A stretch of DNA of 64,000 bases from Rhizobium sp. NZLR1 (GTDB taxonomy: Bacteria; Pseudomonadota; Alphaproteobacteria; Rhizobiales; Rhizobiaceae), in the NCBI RefSeq assembly GCF_017357385.1, contig NZ_CP071632.1, forward strand, positions 4,276,001 to 4,340,000. Direction: 5' to 3'. Position 1 is the stretch's first letter. Each line of letters starts with the position of its first letter. The translations under genes were made by a program, and so were the position numbers. Under the pieces are notes generated by a model. The model did not search any database. It had not been told where the DNA came from and saw nothing but the letters and a program-made list of their open reading frames with translations. Shown here in pieces: positions 30,413-39,854 of the stretch.

Positions 30413-31060
30413 TTAGGAAACGAAGCGCCACACCGTCGTCTTCTTGATTTCGCTGTCCTCCAGCGCCCGCGTCACAGGCACCTCATAGGCTGCGCAGAAT
30501 TCCAGCCGATCCCGAGGCAGGTAGCTGCGTCCGGGATCGCCGACCAGCACCGGCTTTCCCTGGTCCGCCAGCTTCGCGAACCAGGGAACGAGTGCATCGG
30601 CAAAAGCGCCGTCGTAGAAGACATCGCCGGCAAGCACGATATCCGCCTCGACGGCCTGCCCGATCAGATCGGCGCCGCTAAAGCCGAGCGAAACATCATT
30701 AGCCCCGCCATTCAGCCGGACTGCCGCCTCCGCCCAGGGATCGATATCATTGGCGGTGACCTCCCGGGCACCGGCCATAGCAGCCGCTATGCCGACAAGA
30801 CCGGAACCGCTGGCGAAATCCAGCACCCGTTTGCCGCGCACCACCTCCGGATGATCGAGAATGTAGCGCGCCAGTCCTTGGCCGCCCGCCCAGGCAAAAG
30901 CCCAGAAGGGCGGCGGCAGGCCGATCGCTTCCAGTTCCTCCTCCGTCTTCAGCCACAGATCATGCGCCTCGCTCGCCAGATAGAGTGAAATCTCCGGCAC
31001 ATGCGGCGGCGGCATCGGGCTGGTATTGGCGCGGATGAAGGCTTCCGGATCGGTCTTCAA
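30413..31060 (-). CDS. Class I SAM-dependent methyltransferase, ETF-beta lysine methyltransferase (METTL20)-like
   Basis: A 215-residue methyltransferase with motif I VLDFASGSGLVGIAAAMAGA and the acidic post-I DIDP. The N-terminus (DPEAFIRANTSP, PEISLYLASEAHDLW) is like that of the METTL20/ETFBKMT group, which methylates lysines of electron-transfer flavoprotein beta. No upstream ATG fits that N-terminus; I chose TTG at 31060, which overlaps the EVE gene stop as TTGA. The other option is ATG at 31015, which would cut into the conserved start. Substrate is an inference from family resemblance. Confidence 0.75.
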   Translation of the reverse strand: MKTDPEAFIRANTSPMPPPHVPEISLYLASEAHDLWLKTEEELEAIGLPPPFWAFAWAGGQGLARYILDHPEVVRGKRVLDFASGSGLVGIAAAMAGAREVTANDIDPWAEAAVRLNGGANDVSLGFSGADLIGQAVEADIVLAGDVFYDGAFADALVPWFAKLADQGKPVLVGDPGRSYLPRDRLEFCAAYEVPVTRALEDSEIKKTTVWRFVS

Positions 31061-31488
31061 CGCGGCGGATTGTCCAGTCCGCCCATGCGGCAGACTTCGA
31101 GATATTCCTCTTCCGTCACCGGCTGCACCGAAAGCCGCATCGAGGTGACGAGCGCCATCTTGGCGAGCTTCTCGCTCGCCTTGACATCCTTCAGCGTCAC
31201 CGGCTTCGGCATGTCCATGACGGCGCGAATGTGGACGCAATCCCACTTCGGGTCGCCCTTGGCGGTGGAATCGGGCTGCGACAGCGCTGAGACTTCGACG
31301 ATGCCGACGACTTCGAGCCCGTCATTGGAATGATAGAAAAACCCTTTGTCGGCGATCTGCATCGCCCGCATGTTGTTGCGCGCCAGATAGTTGCGGACAC
31401 CGGTCCATTCCGTGCCCTTTTCGCCGGCAGCCTTCTGTTGCTCCCACGACCAGGAGGCGGGTTCGGATTTGTAGAGCCAGTGCGCCAT
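31057..31488 (-). CDS. EVE domain protein
   Basis: A 143-residue single-domain EVE protein (PUA-like fold; relatives bind modified bases in nucleic acids). Typical segments are HWLYKSEPASWSW at the N-terminus, GVRNYLARNNMRAMQIADKGFFYHS and the C-terminal MRLSVQPVTEEEYLEV. I used the ATG at 31488 with GGAGG seven bases upstream rather than the TTG two codons before it. Part of a closely packed minus-strand run with a YciI gene and gpsA. Confidence 0.9.
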   Translation of the reverse strand: MAHWLYKSEPASWSWEQQKAAGEKGTEWTGVRNYLARNNMRAMQIADKGFFYHSNDGLEVVGIVEVSALSQPDSTAKGDPKWDCVHIRAVMDMPKPVTLKDVKASEKLAKMALVTSMRLSVQPVTEEEYLEVCRMGGLDNPPR

Positions 31489-31490
31489 GC

Positions 31491-31784
31491 TCAAGCCTCC
31501 GGTTTGTTGAAGACCCAGTTGAAGGCCTTGACGTCGACGCTTTCGAACAGTCCGGCCTTGGCATAAGGATCGGCATCGGCAAGCGCACGCGCTGCCTCCT
31601 TCGATTCAGCTTCGACGACGATCAGGCTGCCGCAGGCTTTGCCGTCGTCATCGAGAAACGGGCCGGCGATCTTCAATGTGCCATCGGCATTCAGGCCGTT
31701 CAGATACTCGACATGTGTCGGACGCGTCTCCATGCGCACGTTCAAATGTCCCGGCTTGTCCTTGCAGAGAAGGGCGAAAAGCAT
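31491..31784 (-). CDS. YciI family protein
   Basis: A 97-residue YciI protein with the family start MLFALLCKDKPGHLNVRMETRP, the conserved His in RPTHVEYLN, and ADADPYAKAGLFESVDVKAFN. The structural class is a dimeric ferredoxin-like barrel; the physiological role is unclear. It follows gpsA by 9 bases and precedes the EVE gene by 2. Confidence 0.92.
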   Translation of the reverse strand: MLFALLCKDKPGHLNVRMETRPTHVEYLNGLNADGTLKIAGPFLDDDGKACGSLIVVEAESKEAARALADADPYAKAGLFESVDVKAFNWVFNKPEA

Positions 31785-31793
31785 GTCTGTCTC

Positions 31794-32777
31794 CTATTCG
31801 GTGGTGATCGGGCGCGTCATCAGCTGCTCTATCGCCTCTGATATATCGAGCCTGCCGTCGATAATGGCGGAAACGGCGTCGGTGATCGGCATGCTGACCG
31901 CAAGCTCTGCGGCAAGCCGCGAGGCGACGGAGGCGGCAAGCGCACCTTCCACCAGCGCGCCCTGCAGCGGATCGGCCTTTTCGCCGCGCCCGAGCGCGAT
32001 GCCGAAGCGCAGGTTGCGCGATTGATGGCTCGTCGCCGTCAGTACCAGATCGCCGAGGCCGGAAAGCCCGCGCACCGTATCGGCCTGCCCGCCCTTGGCG
32101 ACGACGAAGCGCGACATTTCCGCAAGCCCGCGCGCAATCAGCGCCGCACGGGCGGAATCGCCGATGCCGCCGCCTTCGACGATGCCGCAGGCGATCGCCA
32201 GCACATTCTTCAGCGCGCCGCCGAGCTGTACACCGATGCGGTCGTTGGAGGCGTAGAGCCGAAAGGTCCGGCCGGAAATCGCCTGTGCAAGCCGCTCCGC
32301 GATCTCCATGTCATCAGCCGCGATCGCCATCGCCGTCGGCAGGCCCTTGGCAATATCGGCGGCAAAACCCGGGCCGGAGAGCACGGCGACGGAATGATCC
32401 GGCAGTTCCCGTTCCAGCATGTCGGTCAGAAGATTGCCGGTCGCCCGCTCGATGCCCTTAGCGCAGGTGACGACAACGGCATCCTTGGAAAGATAGGGGC
32501 CGTATTGCCGCGCCGCATCGGACTGCGCCTGCGACGGCATCGCAAAAAGCACGATGGAGGCGCCGGCGATTGCCTCCGCCTCGGCGGCAAATTTCAGCGT
32601 ATCGGGCAGAGAGATGCCGGGCAGCACCGCATCATGCAGCCGTTCGGCCTTCAGATCGGCCATCAGCGACGGATTGCGCCCGACGAGCGTCACCGCGCTA
32701 CGGCCGGCAAGGGCGATGACGGTGGCGAGCGCCGTGCCGAAAGCCCCAGATCCGACGACGGCGATGTTTTCGCTCAT
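31794..32777 (-). CDS. gpsA: Glycerol-3-phosphate dehydrogenase [NAD(P)+]
   Basis: A 327-residue enzyme making sn-glycerol-3-phosphate for phospholipid synthesis. Visible are [10 protein letters not shown] (dinucleotide binding), [25 protein letters not shown] and the catalytic Lys in [14 protein letters not shown]. The start ATG overlaps the tsaD stop (ATGA). Confidence 0.97.
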   Translation of the reverse strand: MSENIAVVGSGAFGTALATVIALAGRSAVTLVGRNPSLMADLKAERLHDAVLPGISLPDTLKFAAEAEAIAGASIVLFAMPSQAQSDAARQYGPYLSKDAVVVTCAKGIERATGNLLTDMLERELPDHSVAVLSGPGFAADIAKGLPTAMAIAADDMEIAERLAQAISGRTFRLYASNDRIGVQLGGALKNVLAIACGIVEGGGIGDSARAALIARGLAEMSRFVVAKGGQADTVRGLSGLGDLVLTATSHQSRNLRFGIALGRGEKADPLQGALVEGALAASVASRLAAELAVSMPITDAVSAIIDGRLDISEAIEQLMTRPITTE

Positions 32778-33895
32778 GCCTTGGCCCCTCTCTTTCCGAA
32801 ACCGATCAGCGTTTGCGCATGGGAATCGAGCGGCCAGCGTGAACGCGGCTGGACGTCGAGCGCATCCGGCGCGGCTCCGGTCGCCATCCGCTCCAGTCCT
32901 GCCCAGGCAATCATCACCGCATTGTCGGTGCAGAGGTGCAGCGGCGGCGCGATGAAGCGGAAGCCGTTCTTGTCGCATAGCGCCTGCAGCGTGCCGCGCA
33001 GTTCGAGATTGGCAGCGACACCGCCGGCAACGACCAGTGCCGGCTTCTCGCCAGTCGCTGGGCCAGTCGCTGAGAATGCCGCCGCAAATTCCGTCTTGAA
33101 CCGCTGCAGGCCGCGGCCGATGCGGTCCTTCAGCGTGCGCGAAATCGCCTTCTGAAACGACGCGCAGATATCCGCCACATCCTGATCGCTGAGCGGCGCG
33201 ATATCCTGCGCCGCCTGCCGCACCGCCGTCTTCAGCCCGGAGAAGGAGAAATCGAGCCGTGCCTCGCCGACCAGTGGTCGCGGAAAAGCGAAGCGATCGG
33301 CATTGCCGTTCCGCGCCATCCGTTCCACCGCCGGGCCGCCGGGATAGGGCAGGCCCAGCAGCTTTGCCGTCTTGTCGAAGGCTTCGCCGAGTGCATCGTC
33401 GATCGTCGTGCCCCAGCGCTCATACTCTCCGACGCCGCGCACCAGGATGAGCTGGGTATGGCCGCCGGAGACGAGCAGCATCAGATAGGGAAAGGAGAGC
33501 CCGTCCGTCAGCCGCGCCGTCAGCGCATGGCCTTCGAGATGGTTGACCGCATAAAGCGGTTTGCCGGCGGCTCTGGCGATCGCCTTGCCGGTCATCAACC
33601 CCACCAGCAGCCCGCCGATCAGCCCCGGCCCCGACGTGGCGGCAATGGCGTCGATATCGGCCAGCGACACATTGGCGCGCTTCAGCGCCTCCTCGATCAG
33701 CTCGTCCAGCGCCTCGACATGGGCGCGCGCGGCGATTTCCGGCACCACGCCGCCATAGGCGCTATGCTCGTCGAGCTGGGAAAGCACGATATCCGACAGC
33801 ACGTTGGAACGCCCCTCCGCATCGCGCTCGACGACGGCGGCGGCGGTCTCGTCGCAGCTCGTTTCGATGCCAAGGATGCGCAGAAAGGGAACCAT
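32774..33895 (-). CDS. tsaD: tRNA N6-adenosine threonylcarbamoyltransferase
   Basis: A 373-residue subunit of the machinery that makes t6A37 in ANN-decoding tRNAs. It has the metal-binding NHLEGH, the VSGGHTQ loop, [13 protein letters not shown] at the N-terminus and the DNAVMIAW segment. I chose ATG 33895 ([15 protein letters not shown]). Divergent from hemC with 72 bases between. Confidence 0.97.
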   Translation of the reverse strand: MVPFLRILGIETSCDETAAAVVERDAEGRSNVLSDIVLSQLDEHSAYGGVVPEIAARAHVEALDELIEEALKRANVSLADIDAIAATSGPGLIGGLLVGLMTGKAIARAAGKPLYAVNHLEGHALTARLTDGLSFPYLMLLVSGGHTQLILVRGVGEYERWGTTIDDALGEAFDKTAKLLGLPYPGGPAVERMARNGNADRFAFPRPLVGEARLDFSFSGLKTAVRQAAQDIAPLSDQDVADICASFQKAISRTLKDRIGRGLQRFKTEFAAAFSATGPATGEKPALVVAGGVAANLELRGTLQALCDKNGFRFIAPPLHLCTDNAVMIAWAGLERMATGAAPDALDVQPRSRWPLDSHAQTLIGFGKRGAKA

Positions 33896-33967
33896 GAAGC
33901 CTGTTCGTTGATTGCGATGGGATGGAAACCCGTTTACGAGAACTCCGGTAACAACGGAATAGAGCGG
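33896..33967. promoter_or_regulatory. Divergent promoter region tsaD / hemC
   Basis: 72 bases between two start codons facing away from each other, so promoters for both the tsaD-gpsA run and the hemC-hemD-mic60 run must lie here or inside the flanking 5' ends. No specific boxes could be assigned. Confidence 0.4.
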
Positions 33968-34897
33968 ATGCAAACAAAACCTTTCCGGATCGGCACGCGA
34001 GGCAGCCCGCTGGCGCTTGCCCAGGCGCATGAGGCCCGCGACAGGCTGATGGCGGCGCATCATCTACCCGAGGACATGTTCGAGATCGTCGTGCTGACGA
34101 CCAAGGGCGATCGCATCACCGACCGTTCGCTGGCCGAGATCGGCGGCAAGGGCCTCTTCACCGAGGAACTCGAACAGAAGCTCGTTGCCGGCGCGCTGGA
34201 TTTCGCCGTGCACTCCACCAAGGACATGCCGACGAAGCTTCCCGAGGGGCTTTATCTCTCCACCTATCTGCCGCGCGAAGATATCCGCGACGCCGTCATC
34301 GGCCGTACCGCGCGCAAACTGATCGACCTGCCGCATGGCGCCACCGTCGGTTCCTCGTCGCTGCGCCGTCAGGCGCTGATCCGCCGCATGCGGCCGGATA
34401 TCAACGTCGTCACCTTCCGCGGCTCGGTCGAAACGCGCCTGCGCAAGCTCGAAGAGGGTCAGGTCGATGCGACCCTGCTGGCGCTTGCCGGCCTGAAGCG
34501 CCTTGGCAAGGTCGAGGTGCTGACCGATATCCTCGATCCCGACACCTTCCCGCCGGCGCCGGCGCAGGGAGCGATCTGCATCGAAAGCCGCATCGGTGAT
34601 ACCAGGATCGACGATCTGCTGGCACCGGTCAACGACGCGCCGACCTTCGATGCCGTCTCCTGCGAACGTGCCTTTCTCGCCGCTCTCGACGGCTCGTGCC
34701 GCACGCCGATCGGCGGTTATGCGGTCTGCGAAGGCGACCTGATCCGCTTTTCCGGCCTTATCATCACGCCTGACGGCCGCAGCCAGCATGCGGTGACGAC
34801 CGACGGCCACCGCCGCGATGCGGCAGCCCTCGGCACCCGCGCCGGCCAGGACGTTCGAGCAAGGGCCGGCAGCGCCTTTTTCGACGATTGGCACTGA
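33968..34897 (+). CDS. hemC: Hydroxymethylbilane synthase (porphobilinogen deaminase)
   Basis: A 309-residue enzyme of heme synthesis. N-terminal [14 protein letters not shown], the substrate-binding [13 protein letters not shown] and [21 protein letters not shown], and the dipyrromethane-cofactor Cys in [11 protein letters not shown]. The frame is open far upstream into tsaD, but ATG 33968 ([12 protein letters not shown]) is the family start. It polymerises four porphobilinogens; the product is cyclised by HemD encoded next. Confidence 0.97.
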   Translation: MQTKPFRIGTRGSPLALAQAHEARDRLMAAHHLPEDMFEIVVLTTKGDRITDRSLAEIGGKGLFTEELEQKLVAGALDFAVHSTKDMPTKLPEGLYLSTYLPREDIRDAVIGRTARKLIDLPHGATVGSSSLRRQALIRRMRPDINVVTFRGSVETRLRKLEEGQVDATLLALAGLKRLGKVEVLTDILDPDTFPPAPAQGAICIESRIGDTRIDDLLAPVNDAPTFDAVSCERAFLAALDGSCRTPIGGYAVCEGDLIRFSGLIITPDGRSQHAVTTDGHRRDAAALGTRAGQDVRARAGSAFFDDWH

Positions 34898-34904
34898 CGC
34901 GGCC

Positions 34905-35633
34905 ATGCGCGTGCTCGTCACCCGCCCCGCGCATTCGGCGACGAAAACCGCACAACGTCTGCGCGATATGGGCCACGAGCCGCTGCTGCTGCCTCTGCGT
35001 CGGCCGCTGCACGACAGCGCTGCAGCCGCAGCCGCGCTGGCTAGAACCAGCGGCGCAATCGCAGTGACCAGCGCCGAAGCTATCAGGGTCGTTGCCGCTC
35101 TCGAAGAGCAGCTTCGTCCGCATCTTGCCCGCCCGCTTTTCGCCGTCGGCGAGACGACGGCGGAAGAAGCGCGCAAGCTCGGCTTCCGATCGGTCGCTTC
35201 ATCCAAGGGCAACGGCCGCGATCTCGCCGATCTCGTCGGCGATTTCGTCGATCTCGCCGCGGCGCAGGGAGCCGACCGCCTGCTCTATCTTGCCGGCTTG
35301 CCGCGCGCCGAAACTTTCGAAGCAGGATTGCGCCAACGCGGCATCCGCTTTTCCGTCGCCGAATGTTATCGCATGCAGCCGGTCGCCCCCGGCCCGGCAG
35401 AGATCGGAGCGATTTTCTCAGGCCGGAGGCCGGAGGTCATACTCTTCTATTCCCGGCAGACGGCCGAGGATTTCTTTCGCGTGCCGGAACTGCGATCGGC
35501 CCTGCCGGAAGAGAGCGGAATCCGCCTTATCTGCCTCAGCGAAGCGGTGGCGGAAGCGATTCCCGCGGCTCTGAGAAAAAGCGTAATGATTTCGCCAATG
35601 ACGGATGAGAAAAGCCTTTTGTCGCTGCTTTGA
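34905..35633 (+). CDS. hemD: Uroporphyrinogen-III synthase
   Basis: A 242-residue enzyme closing hydroxymethylbilane to uroporphyrinogen III. HemD is weakly conserved; recognisable parts are MRVLVTRPAHSATKTAQ at the start, a VTSAEAIRVV segment and the C-terminal LICLSEAVAEAI. The ATG at 34905 is 7 bases after the hemC stop. Context strongly supports the call. Confidence 0.93.
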   Translation: MRVLVTRPAHSATKTAQRLRDMGHEPLLLPLRRPLHDSAAAAAALARTSGAIAVTSAEAIRVVAALEEQLRPHLARPLFAVGETTAEEARKLGFRSVASSKGNGRDLADLVGDFVDLAAAQGADRLLYLAGLPRAETFEAGLRQRGIRFSVAECYRMQPVAPGPAEIGAIFSGRRPEVILFYSRQTAEDFFRVPELRSALPEESGIRLICLSEAVAEAIPAALRKSVMISPMTDEKSLLSLL

Positions 35634-35722
35634 AGGCTTTAGCCGCCCAAATTTGATCTAACCTCTTCCCTTAACTGGCATCACTGTCTAGTTTCGTTGC
35701 AATGCAGGATAAAGAGGACCTC

Positions 35723-36967
35723 ATGGTATCGGGAAACCCGCCACGCCATTCGAAGAGCGCCGACGAGCCGGTCACGATCGACCTCGATGCACAGGAATTC
35801 GCCTCCGCAGCCGATACCGAAAAACCGGTGGACCATGAAACCGGCGATGCCGACAGCACCGCCGATGTCGGCCCGCCGCCCGAAACCGACACTGAGTCGC
35901 ATGCCGAATATGAAGAGAAACCGGCGATGGATGCGCCGGAGGAGGAACCGGTAGCCCCGGAACCTTCCTTCACGCCTGCCGAACAGCCCGCGCCGAAGAG
36001 CGCCGCCACCTCCGGTCTCATTGCCGCCGGCATCGTCGGCGGCCTCGTGGCGCTGCTTGGCGCCGGCGCCATCCAATATGCCGGTTACCTCCCGGGCGGC
36101 TCTTCCGCGCCGCAGACGACCTCACCGCAGACTGCCGATCTTTCCGGCGAGATCGACGGACTGAAACAGGCCGTCGCCAACCTTGCCGCCAATCCGGCGA
36201 GCACGGATGACGGTGCGCTTGAGCAGCGCGTCGCCGCGCTGGAAACGGCTGCGAAGGCCCCGGTAGCCGCCGCACCGGCCAATTCGGCAAATGTCGAGTC
36301 ACTCAACCAGAAGATTGCGGAACTGACCGGTCAGGTCGACCAGTTGCGCGCCACACTTTCCCAATCTTCCGAGCAGCAGACGACGAGCGGCGCCGATATC
36401 GCCAAGCGCCTCGAAGAGGCCGAAAAGAAGCTGAACGCGCCGCGCGAGGATGTCGCCGTTGCCCGGGCGATCGCAGCTGCCGCCCTCAAGGCCGCGATCG
36501 ATCGCGGTGGGCCGTTCCTGGCCGAACTCGATACCTTCGCCGGTGTCGCACCCGACGATCCTGCGGTCGCTGACCTGCGCGCCTTTGCCGAGACCGGCAT
36601 TCCCTCGCGCGCTGAACTCGTGCGTCAGGTTCCAGATGTCGCCACCGCGATCGTCGAAGCCGTCAACCAGCCGGATCCGAACGAGAGCTGGTCGGACCGG
36701 TTGATGTCGAGCGCCAAGTCGCTGGTGAGTGTCCGTCCCGTCGGCAATATCGAGGGCGAAAGCGTCGAAGCCGTCGCCGCCCGCCTGGAGGATAAAGTGA
36801 AGATCGGCGACCTGCCGGGCGCTACTGCCGAATGGAATAACCTGCCGGCTCCCGGCAAACAGGCTTCCACCGCCTTCAAGCAATCTCTCGACGCGCGTAT
36901 CCGCGTCGAGGAACTGGTCGGCGGGGCGCTGTCGAAAGCGGTTTCCGGCACCGGCAAGGAGGGATGA
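35723..36967 (+). CDS. Mic60/mitofilin-like inner-membrane protein
   Basis: A 414-residue protein with an acidic, disordered N-terminus (about 1-90), one transmembrane segment (SGLIAAGIVGGLVALLGAGA), a coiled-coil part (EIDGLKQAVANLAANP through KRLEEAEKKLNAP) and a C-terminal helical domain (VAVARAIAAAALKAAI onward). Order, hem context and domain plan match alphaproteobacterial Mic60, the bacterial counterpart of the mitochondrial cristae organiser. ATG 35723 has GAGG upstream; an earlier ATG at 35702 is also in frame. Lies between hemD and hemY. Confidence 0.85.
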   Translation: MVSGNPPRHSKSADEPVTIDLDAQEFASAADTEKPVDHETGDADSTADVGPPPETDTESHAEYEEKPAMDAPEEEPVAPEPSFTPAEQPAPKSAATSGLIAAGIVGGLVALLGAGAIQYAGYLPGGSSAPQTTSPQTADLSGEIDGLKQAVANLAANPASTDDGALEQRVAALETAAKAPVAAAPANSANVESLNQKIAELTGQVDQLRATLSQSSEQQTTSGADIAKRLEEAEKKLNAPREDVAVARAIAAAALKAAIDRGGPFLAELDTFAGVAPDDPAVADLRAFAETGIPSRAELVRQVPDVATAIVEAVNQPDPNESWSDRLMSSAKSLVSVRPVGNIEGESVEAVAARLEDKVKIGDLPGATAEWNNLPAPGKQASTAFKQSLDARIRVEELVGGALSKAVSGTGKEG

Positions 36968-36971
36968 GACC

Positions 36972-38579
36972 ATGCTGATCCGCCTTGTCGTCTTCGCCCT
37001 CTTCGTGCTGCTTCTCGCCTATGGCTTCTCCTGGCTCGCCGATCGTCCCGGAGACCTCTCGCTGATCTGGGAGGGCCAGATCTACCAGACGAAGCTGATC
37101 GTCGCTGCCAGTGCGATCATCGCTCTGATCGCCGCCGTGATGATCGGCTGGTGGTTCGTCCGCCTGGTCTGGACCTCGCCGCATTCGGTGACGCGTTATT
37201 TCCGCGCCCGCAAGCGCGACCGTGGTTATCAGGCGCTGTCGACCGGGCTGATCGCCGCCGGCGCCGGCAATGCGCTACTTGCCCGCAAGATGGCCGCCCG
37301 CTCACGCGGTCTCATCCGCGCCGACCAGGAGCCGCTGATCAACCTGCTCGAAGCCCAGGCGGCCCTGATCGAGGGCCGCCATGATGAGGCACGCGCCAAG
37401 TTCGAGGCGATGGCCAACGATCCCGAGACACGCGAACTCGGCCTGCGCGGCCTTTATCTGGAGGCGCGCCGTCTCGGGGCCAACGAGGCCGCCCGCCAAT
37501 ATGCCGAAAAGGCTGCCGACAACGCGCCTTATCTGCCCTGGGCCGCACAGGCGACTCTCGAGTATCGCAGCCAGGCCGGCCGCTGGGACGATGCCATCGG
37601 CCTCCTCGAACAACAGAAGGCCGCCCGCGTCGTCGAAAAGGCCGAAGCCAACCGTCTGCACGCCGTCCTGCTGACGGCGCGCGCCGGCGAAATGCTCGAA
37701 AACAATCCGACCGGTGCCCGCGACGACGCGTTGCAGGCACTGAAGCTCGCCGCCGATTTCATTCCGGCAGCCCTTATTGCCGCCAAGGCGCTGTTTCGCG
37801 AAGGCGGTGTGCGCAAGGCCGCCTCGATCCTCGAACAGGCATGGAAATCGGCACCGCATCCTGAGATCGGCCAAGCTTATGTCAGGGCCCGCAGTGGTGA
37901 TTCCACGCTCGACCGGCTGAAGCGCGCCGAACGGCTGGAAGGGCTGCGCCCGAACAACGTCGAATCCCTTCTCGTCGTCGCCCAGGCAGCGCTCGACGCG
38001 CAGGAATTCGCCAAGGCTCGCGCCAAGGCGGAAGCGGCAGCGCGCATGCAGCCGCGTGAAGCCGCCTTCCTGCTGTTGGCCGACATCGAAGAAGCCGAAA
38101 CTGGCGACCAGGGCCGGGTGCGCCATTGGCTGGCCCAGGCGCTCAAGGCACCGCGCGATCCGGCCTGGGTGGCAGACGGCTTCGTATCCGACAAATGGCT
38201 GCCGGTATCGCCGGTGACCGGCCGCCTGGACGCCTTCGAATGGAAGGCGCCGTTCGGCCAGGTCGAAGGTCGGCTCGAGGACGGCTCGGCGCCCGCCTCG
38301 ATCGAAACCGCTTTGAAGACACTGCCGCCGCTGCGCGACGTCAGGCCGGAAAGCCCGGTCAACGACCATCGCATCATCGAACTGGAACGCGCCGCGACGA
38401 TTGCCGAGGCGGCACGCCCGACGCCGGCACCGGCAAAACCGAAGCCCGCCGAATCCGTCAGCGAAAAAGCGCCCGCACCGGGCGAGACAAAACCTTTCTT
38501 TGGCGGCCGGCCGGATGATCCCGGCGTTCGCGATCCCAGGGTGGAACAGGAACCCAAGACCCGGCTCCGCCTTTTCTGA
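36972..38579 (+). CDS. hemY: Heme biosynthesis protein HemY, TPR type
   Basis: A 535-residue membrane protein of the proteobacterial HemY family (not protoporphyrinogen oxidase). Two N-terminal transmembrane helices (MLIRLVVFALFVLLL and an AAVMIGWWFVRLVW helix) enclose a loop, followed by an Ala-rich TPR array and a Pro-rich tail. It starts 4 bases after the mic60 stop and is assumed to support late heme synthesis at the membrane. Confidence 0.93.
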   Translation: MLIRLVVFALFVLLLAYGFSWLADRPGDLSLIWEGQIYQTKLIVAASAIIALIAAVMIGWWFVRLVWTSPHSVTRYFRARKRDRGYQALSTGLIAAGAGNALLARKMAARSRGLIRADQEPLINLLEAQAALIEGRHDEARAKFEAMANDPETRELGLRGLYLEARRLGANEAARQYAEKAADNAPYLPWAAQATLEYRSQAGRWDDAIGLLEQQKAARVVEKAEANRLHAVLLTARAGEMLENNPTGARDDALQALKLAADFIPAALIAAKALFREGGVRKAASILEQAWKSAPHPEIGQAYVRARSGDSTLDRLKRAERLEGLRPNNVESLLVVAQAALDAQEFAKARAKAEAAARMQPREAAFLLLADIEEAETGDQGRVRHWLAQALKAPRDPAWVADGFVSDKWLPVSPVTGRLDAFEWKAPFGQVEGRLEDGSAPASIETALKTLPPLRDVRPESPVNDHRIIELERAATIAEAARPTPAPAKPKPAESVSEKAPAPGETKPFFGGRPDDPGVRDPRVEQEPKTRLRLF

Positions 38580-38596
38580 AATGGAACGAAAACCGC

Positions 38597-39082
38597 ATGT
38601 TCGAACGCTTTCAGGCATTCTTCCAGAATCTTACCGCCGACCACCCGAAGAAAGGCTTTGCCCCCGATGATCCGCGCATCGCGGTGGCGGCACTCTGTAT
38701 GCAGGTCATGGAGGCCGACGGTCAGATCAAAGCCAGCGAGAAGAAGCGGCTGCGCAAGCTGTTGAAGGAGCAGTATGCACTCGACGGCAAGCAGCTCGAT
38801 GCACTGATCGCCGCCGGCCTTGAGGCCGAAAGCACCGCCGTCGACTATTATCGCTTCACCGCCGACTTGAAACGCCATCTCAATACCGAGCAACGGCTGG
38901 AGCTGATCGGCATTCTCTGGGACATCGTCTATGCCGACGGCGAACGCAGCGAAATGGAAGACCATGTGATCTGGCGCATCGCCGATCTGCTCGGCGTCTC
39001 CTCGCGCGAGCGCATCCAGAAGCGGCAGGAGGCCGCCGCCAGGGTCACAGATGTCCGGGTTGCGCAAGATGACACCGACTGA
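38597..39082 (+). CDS. TerB-family protein
   Basis: A 161-residue all-helical protein with the TerB pattern: AALCMQVMEADGQIKASEKKR, which holds the typical Asp-Gly metal-type loop, and a repeated half WDIVYADGERSEMEDH. TerB domains are named from tellurite resistance but are widely found as membrane-stress or signalling proteins. It overlaps the amidotransferase gene by 14 bases. Confidence 0.9.
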   Translation: MFERFQAFFQNLTADHPKKGFAPDDPRIAVAALCMQVMEADGQIKASEKKRLRKLLKEQYALDGKQLDALIAAGLEAESTAVDYYRFTADLKRHLNTEQRLELIGILWDIVYADGERSEMEDHVIWRIADLLGVSSRERIQKRQEAAARVTDVRVAQDDTD

Positions 39083-39824
39083 GCAAAACCCCAACCGCGA
39101 CCGGCGCCCGATCCTCATTGTCCTGCATCAGGAGCGGTCGAGCCCCGGCCGTGTCGGCCAATTGCTTGTCGAAAAGGGCTACCGCCTCGATATCCGTCGC
39201 CCGGTTCTCGGCGAGCCGCTTCCGGCGACGCTCGAAGACCATGCCGGCGCCGTCGTCTTCGGCGGGCCGATGAGCGCCAATGATCCCGATGACTTCGTCA
39301 AGAAGGAAATCGGCTGGATCGACGTTCCGCTGCGGGAAAAACGCCCTTACCTCGGCATCTGTCTCGGCGCGCAGATGCTGGTGCACCATCTCGGTGGCAA
39401 GGTGCAGCCGAATACCGACGGCTCGACGGAGATCGGCTGGTACCCGCTGCGCCCGACCGAGAAAGGCCGCCTGCTGATGCACTGGCCGAAGATGGTCTAT
39501 CATTTCCATCGCGAGGGCTTCGAGCTGCCGCACGGCGCCCACCTTCTGGCCGAAGGCGATGCTTATCCGAACCAGGCCTTCCGCTACGACGGTAACGCCT
39601 GGGGCCTGCAGTTCCACGCCGAATTGACCCGGGTGATGATGCACCGCTGGGTGGTGCATGGCGCGCATCGCTTCATTCTGCCGAACGCCCAGCAGGGCCG
39701 CGAACACCTCGAAGGCCGCATGCTGTTCGACGCGCCGCTGAAAGCCTGGCTGAACGAATTCCTCGATATTGTCTTCGAAGGCAAGATGGCAAAGGCCGCC
39801 TCCCCGATCACGCTTCCTGCGTAG
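39069..39824 (+). CDS. Class I glutamine amidotransferase-like protein
   Basis: A 251-residue stand-alone glutamine amidotransferase of the GMP-synthase-like type. The nucleophile elbow is GICLGAQML, the catalytic His lies in LQFHAEL, and VFGGPMSAND is the oxyanion region. Relatives act on gamma-glutamylated polyamines or on unknown substrates. The start could be 39069 or 39051; both overlap the TerB gene. Last gene of the hemC run. Confidence 0.88.
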   Translation: MTPTEQNPNRDRRPILIVLHQERSSPGRVGQLLVEKGYRLDIRRPVLGEPLPATLEDHAGAVVFGGPMSANDPDDFVKKEIGWIDVPLREKRPYLGICLGAQMLVHHLGGKVQPNTDGSTEIGWYPLRPTEKGRLLMHWPKMVYHFHREGFELPHGAHLLAEGDAYPNQAFRYDGNAWGLQFHAELTRVMMHRWVVHGAHRFILPNAQQGREHLEGRMLFDAPLKAWLNEFLDIVFEGKMAKAASPITLPA

Positions 39825-39854
39825 AGACCTGCATATACGGCAGCATGCGCTATC

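Noticed and set aside
38597..39082. Tellurite resistance operon
   Set aside because: Only a single TerB-domain gene is present, without other ter genes, in a hem/mic60 context.
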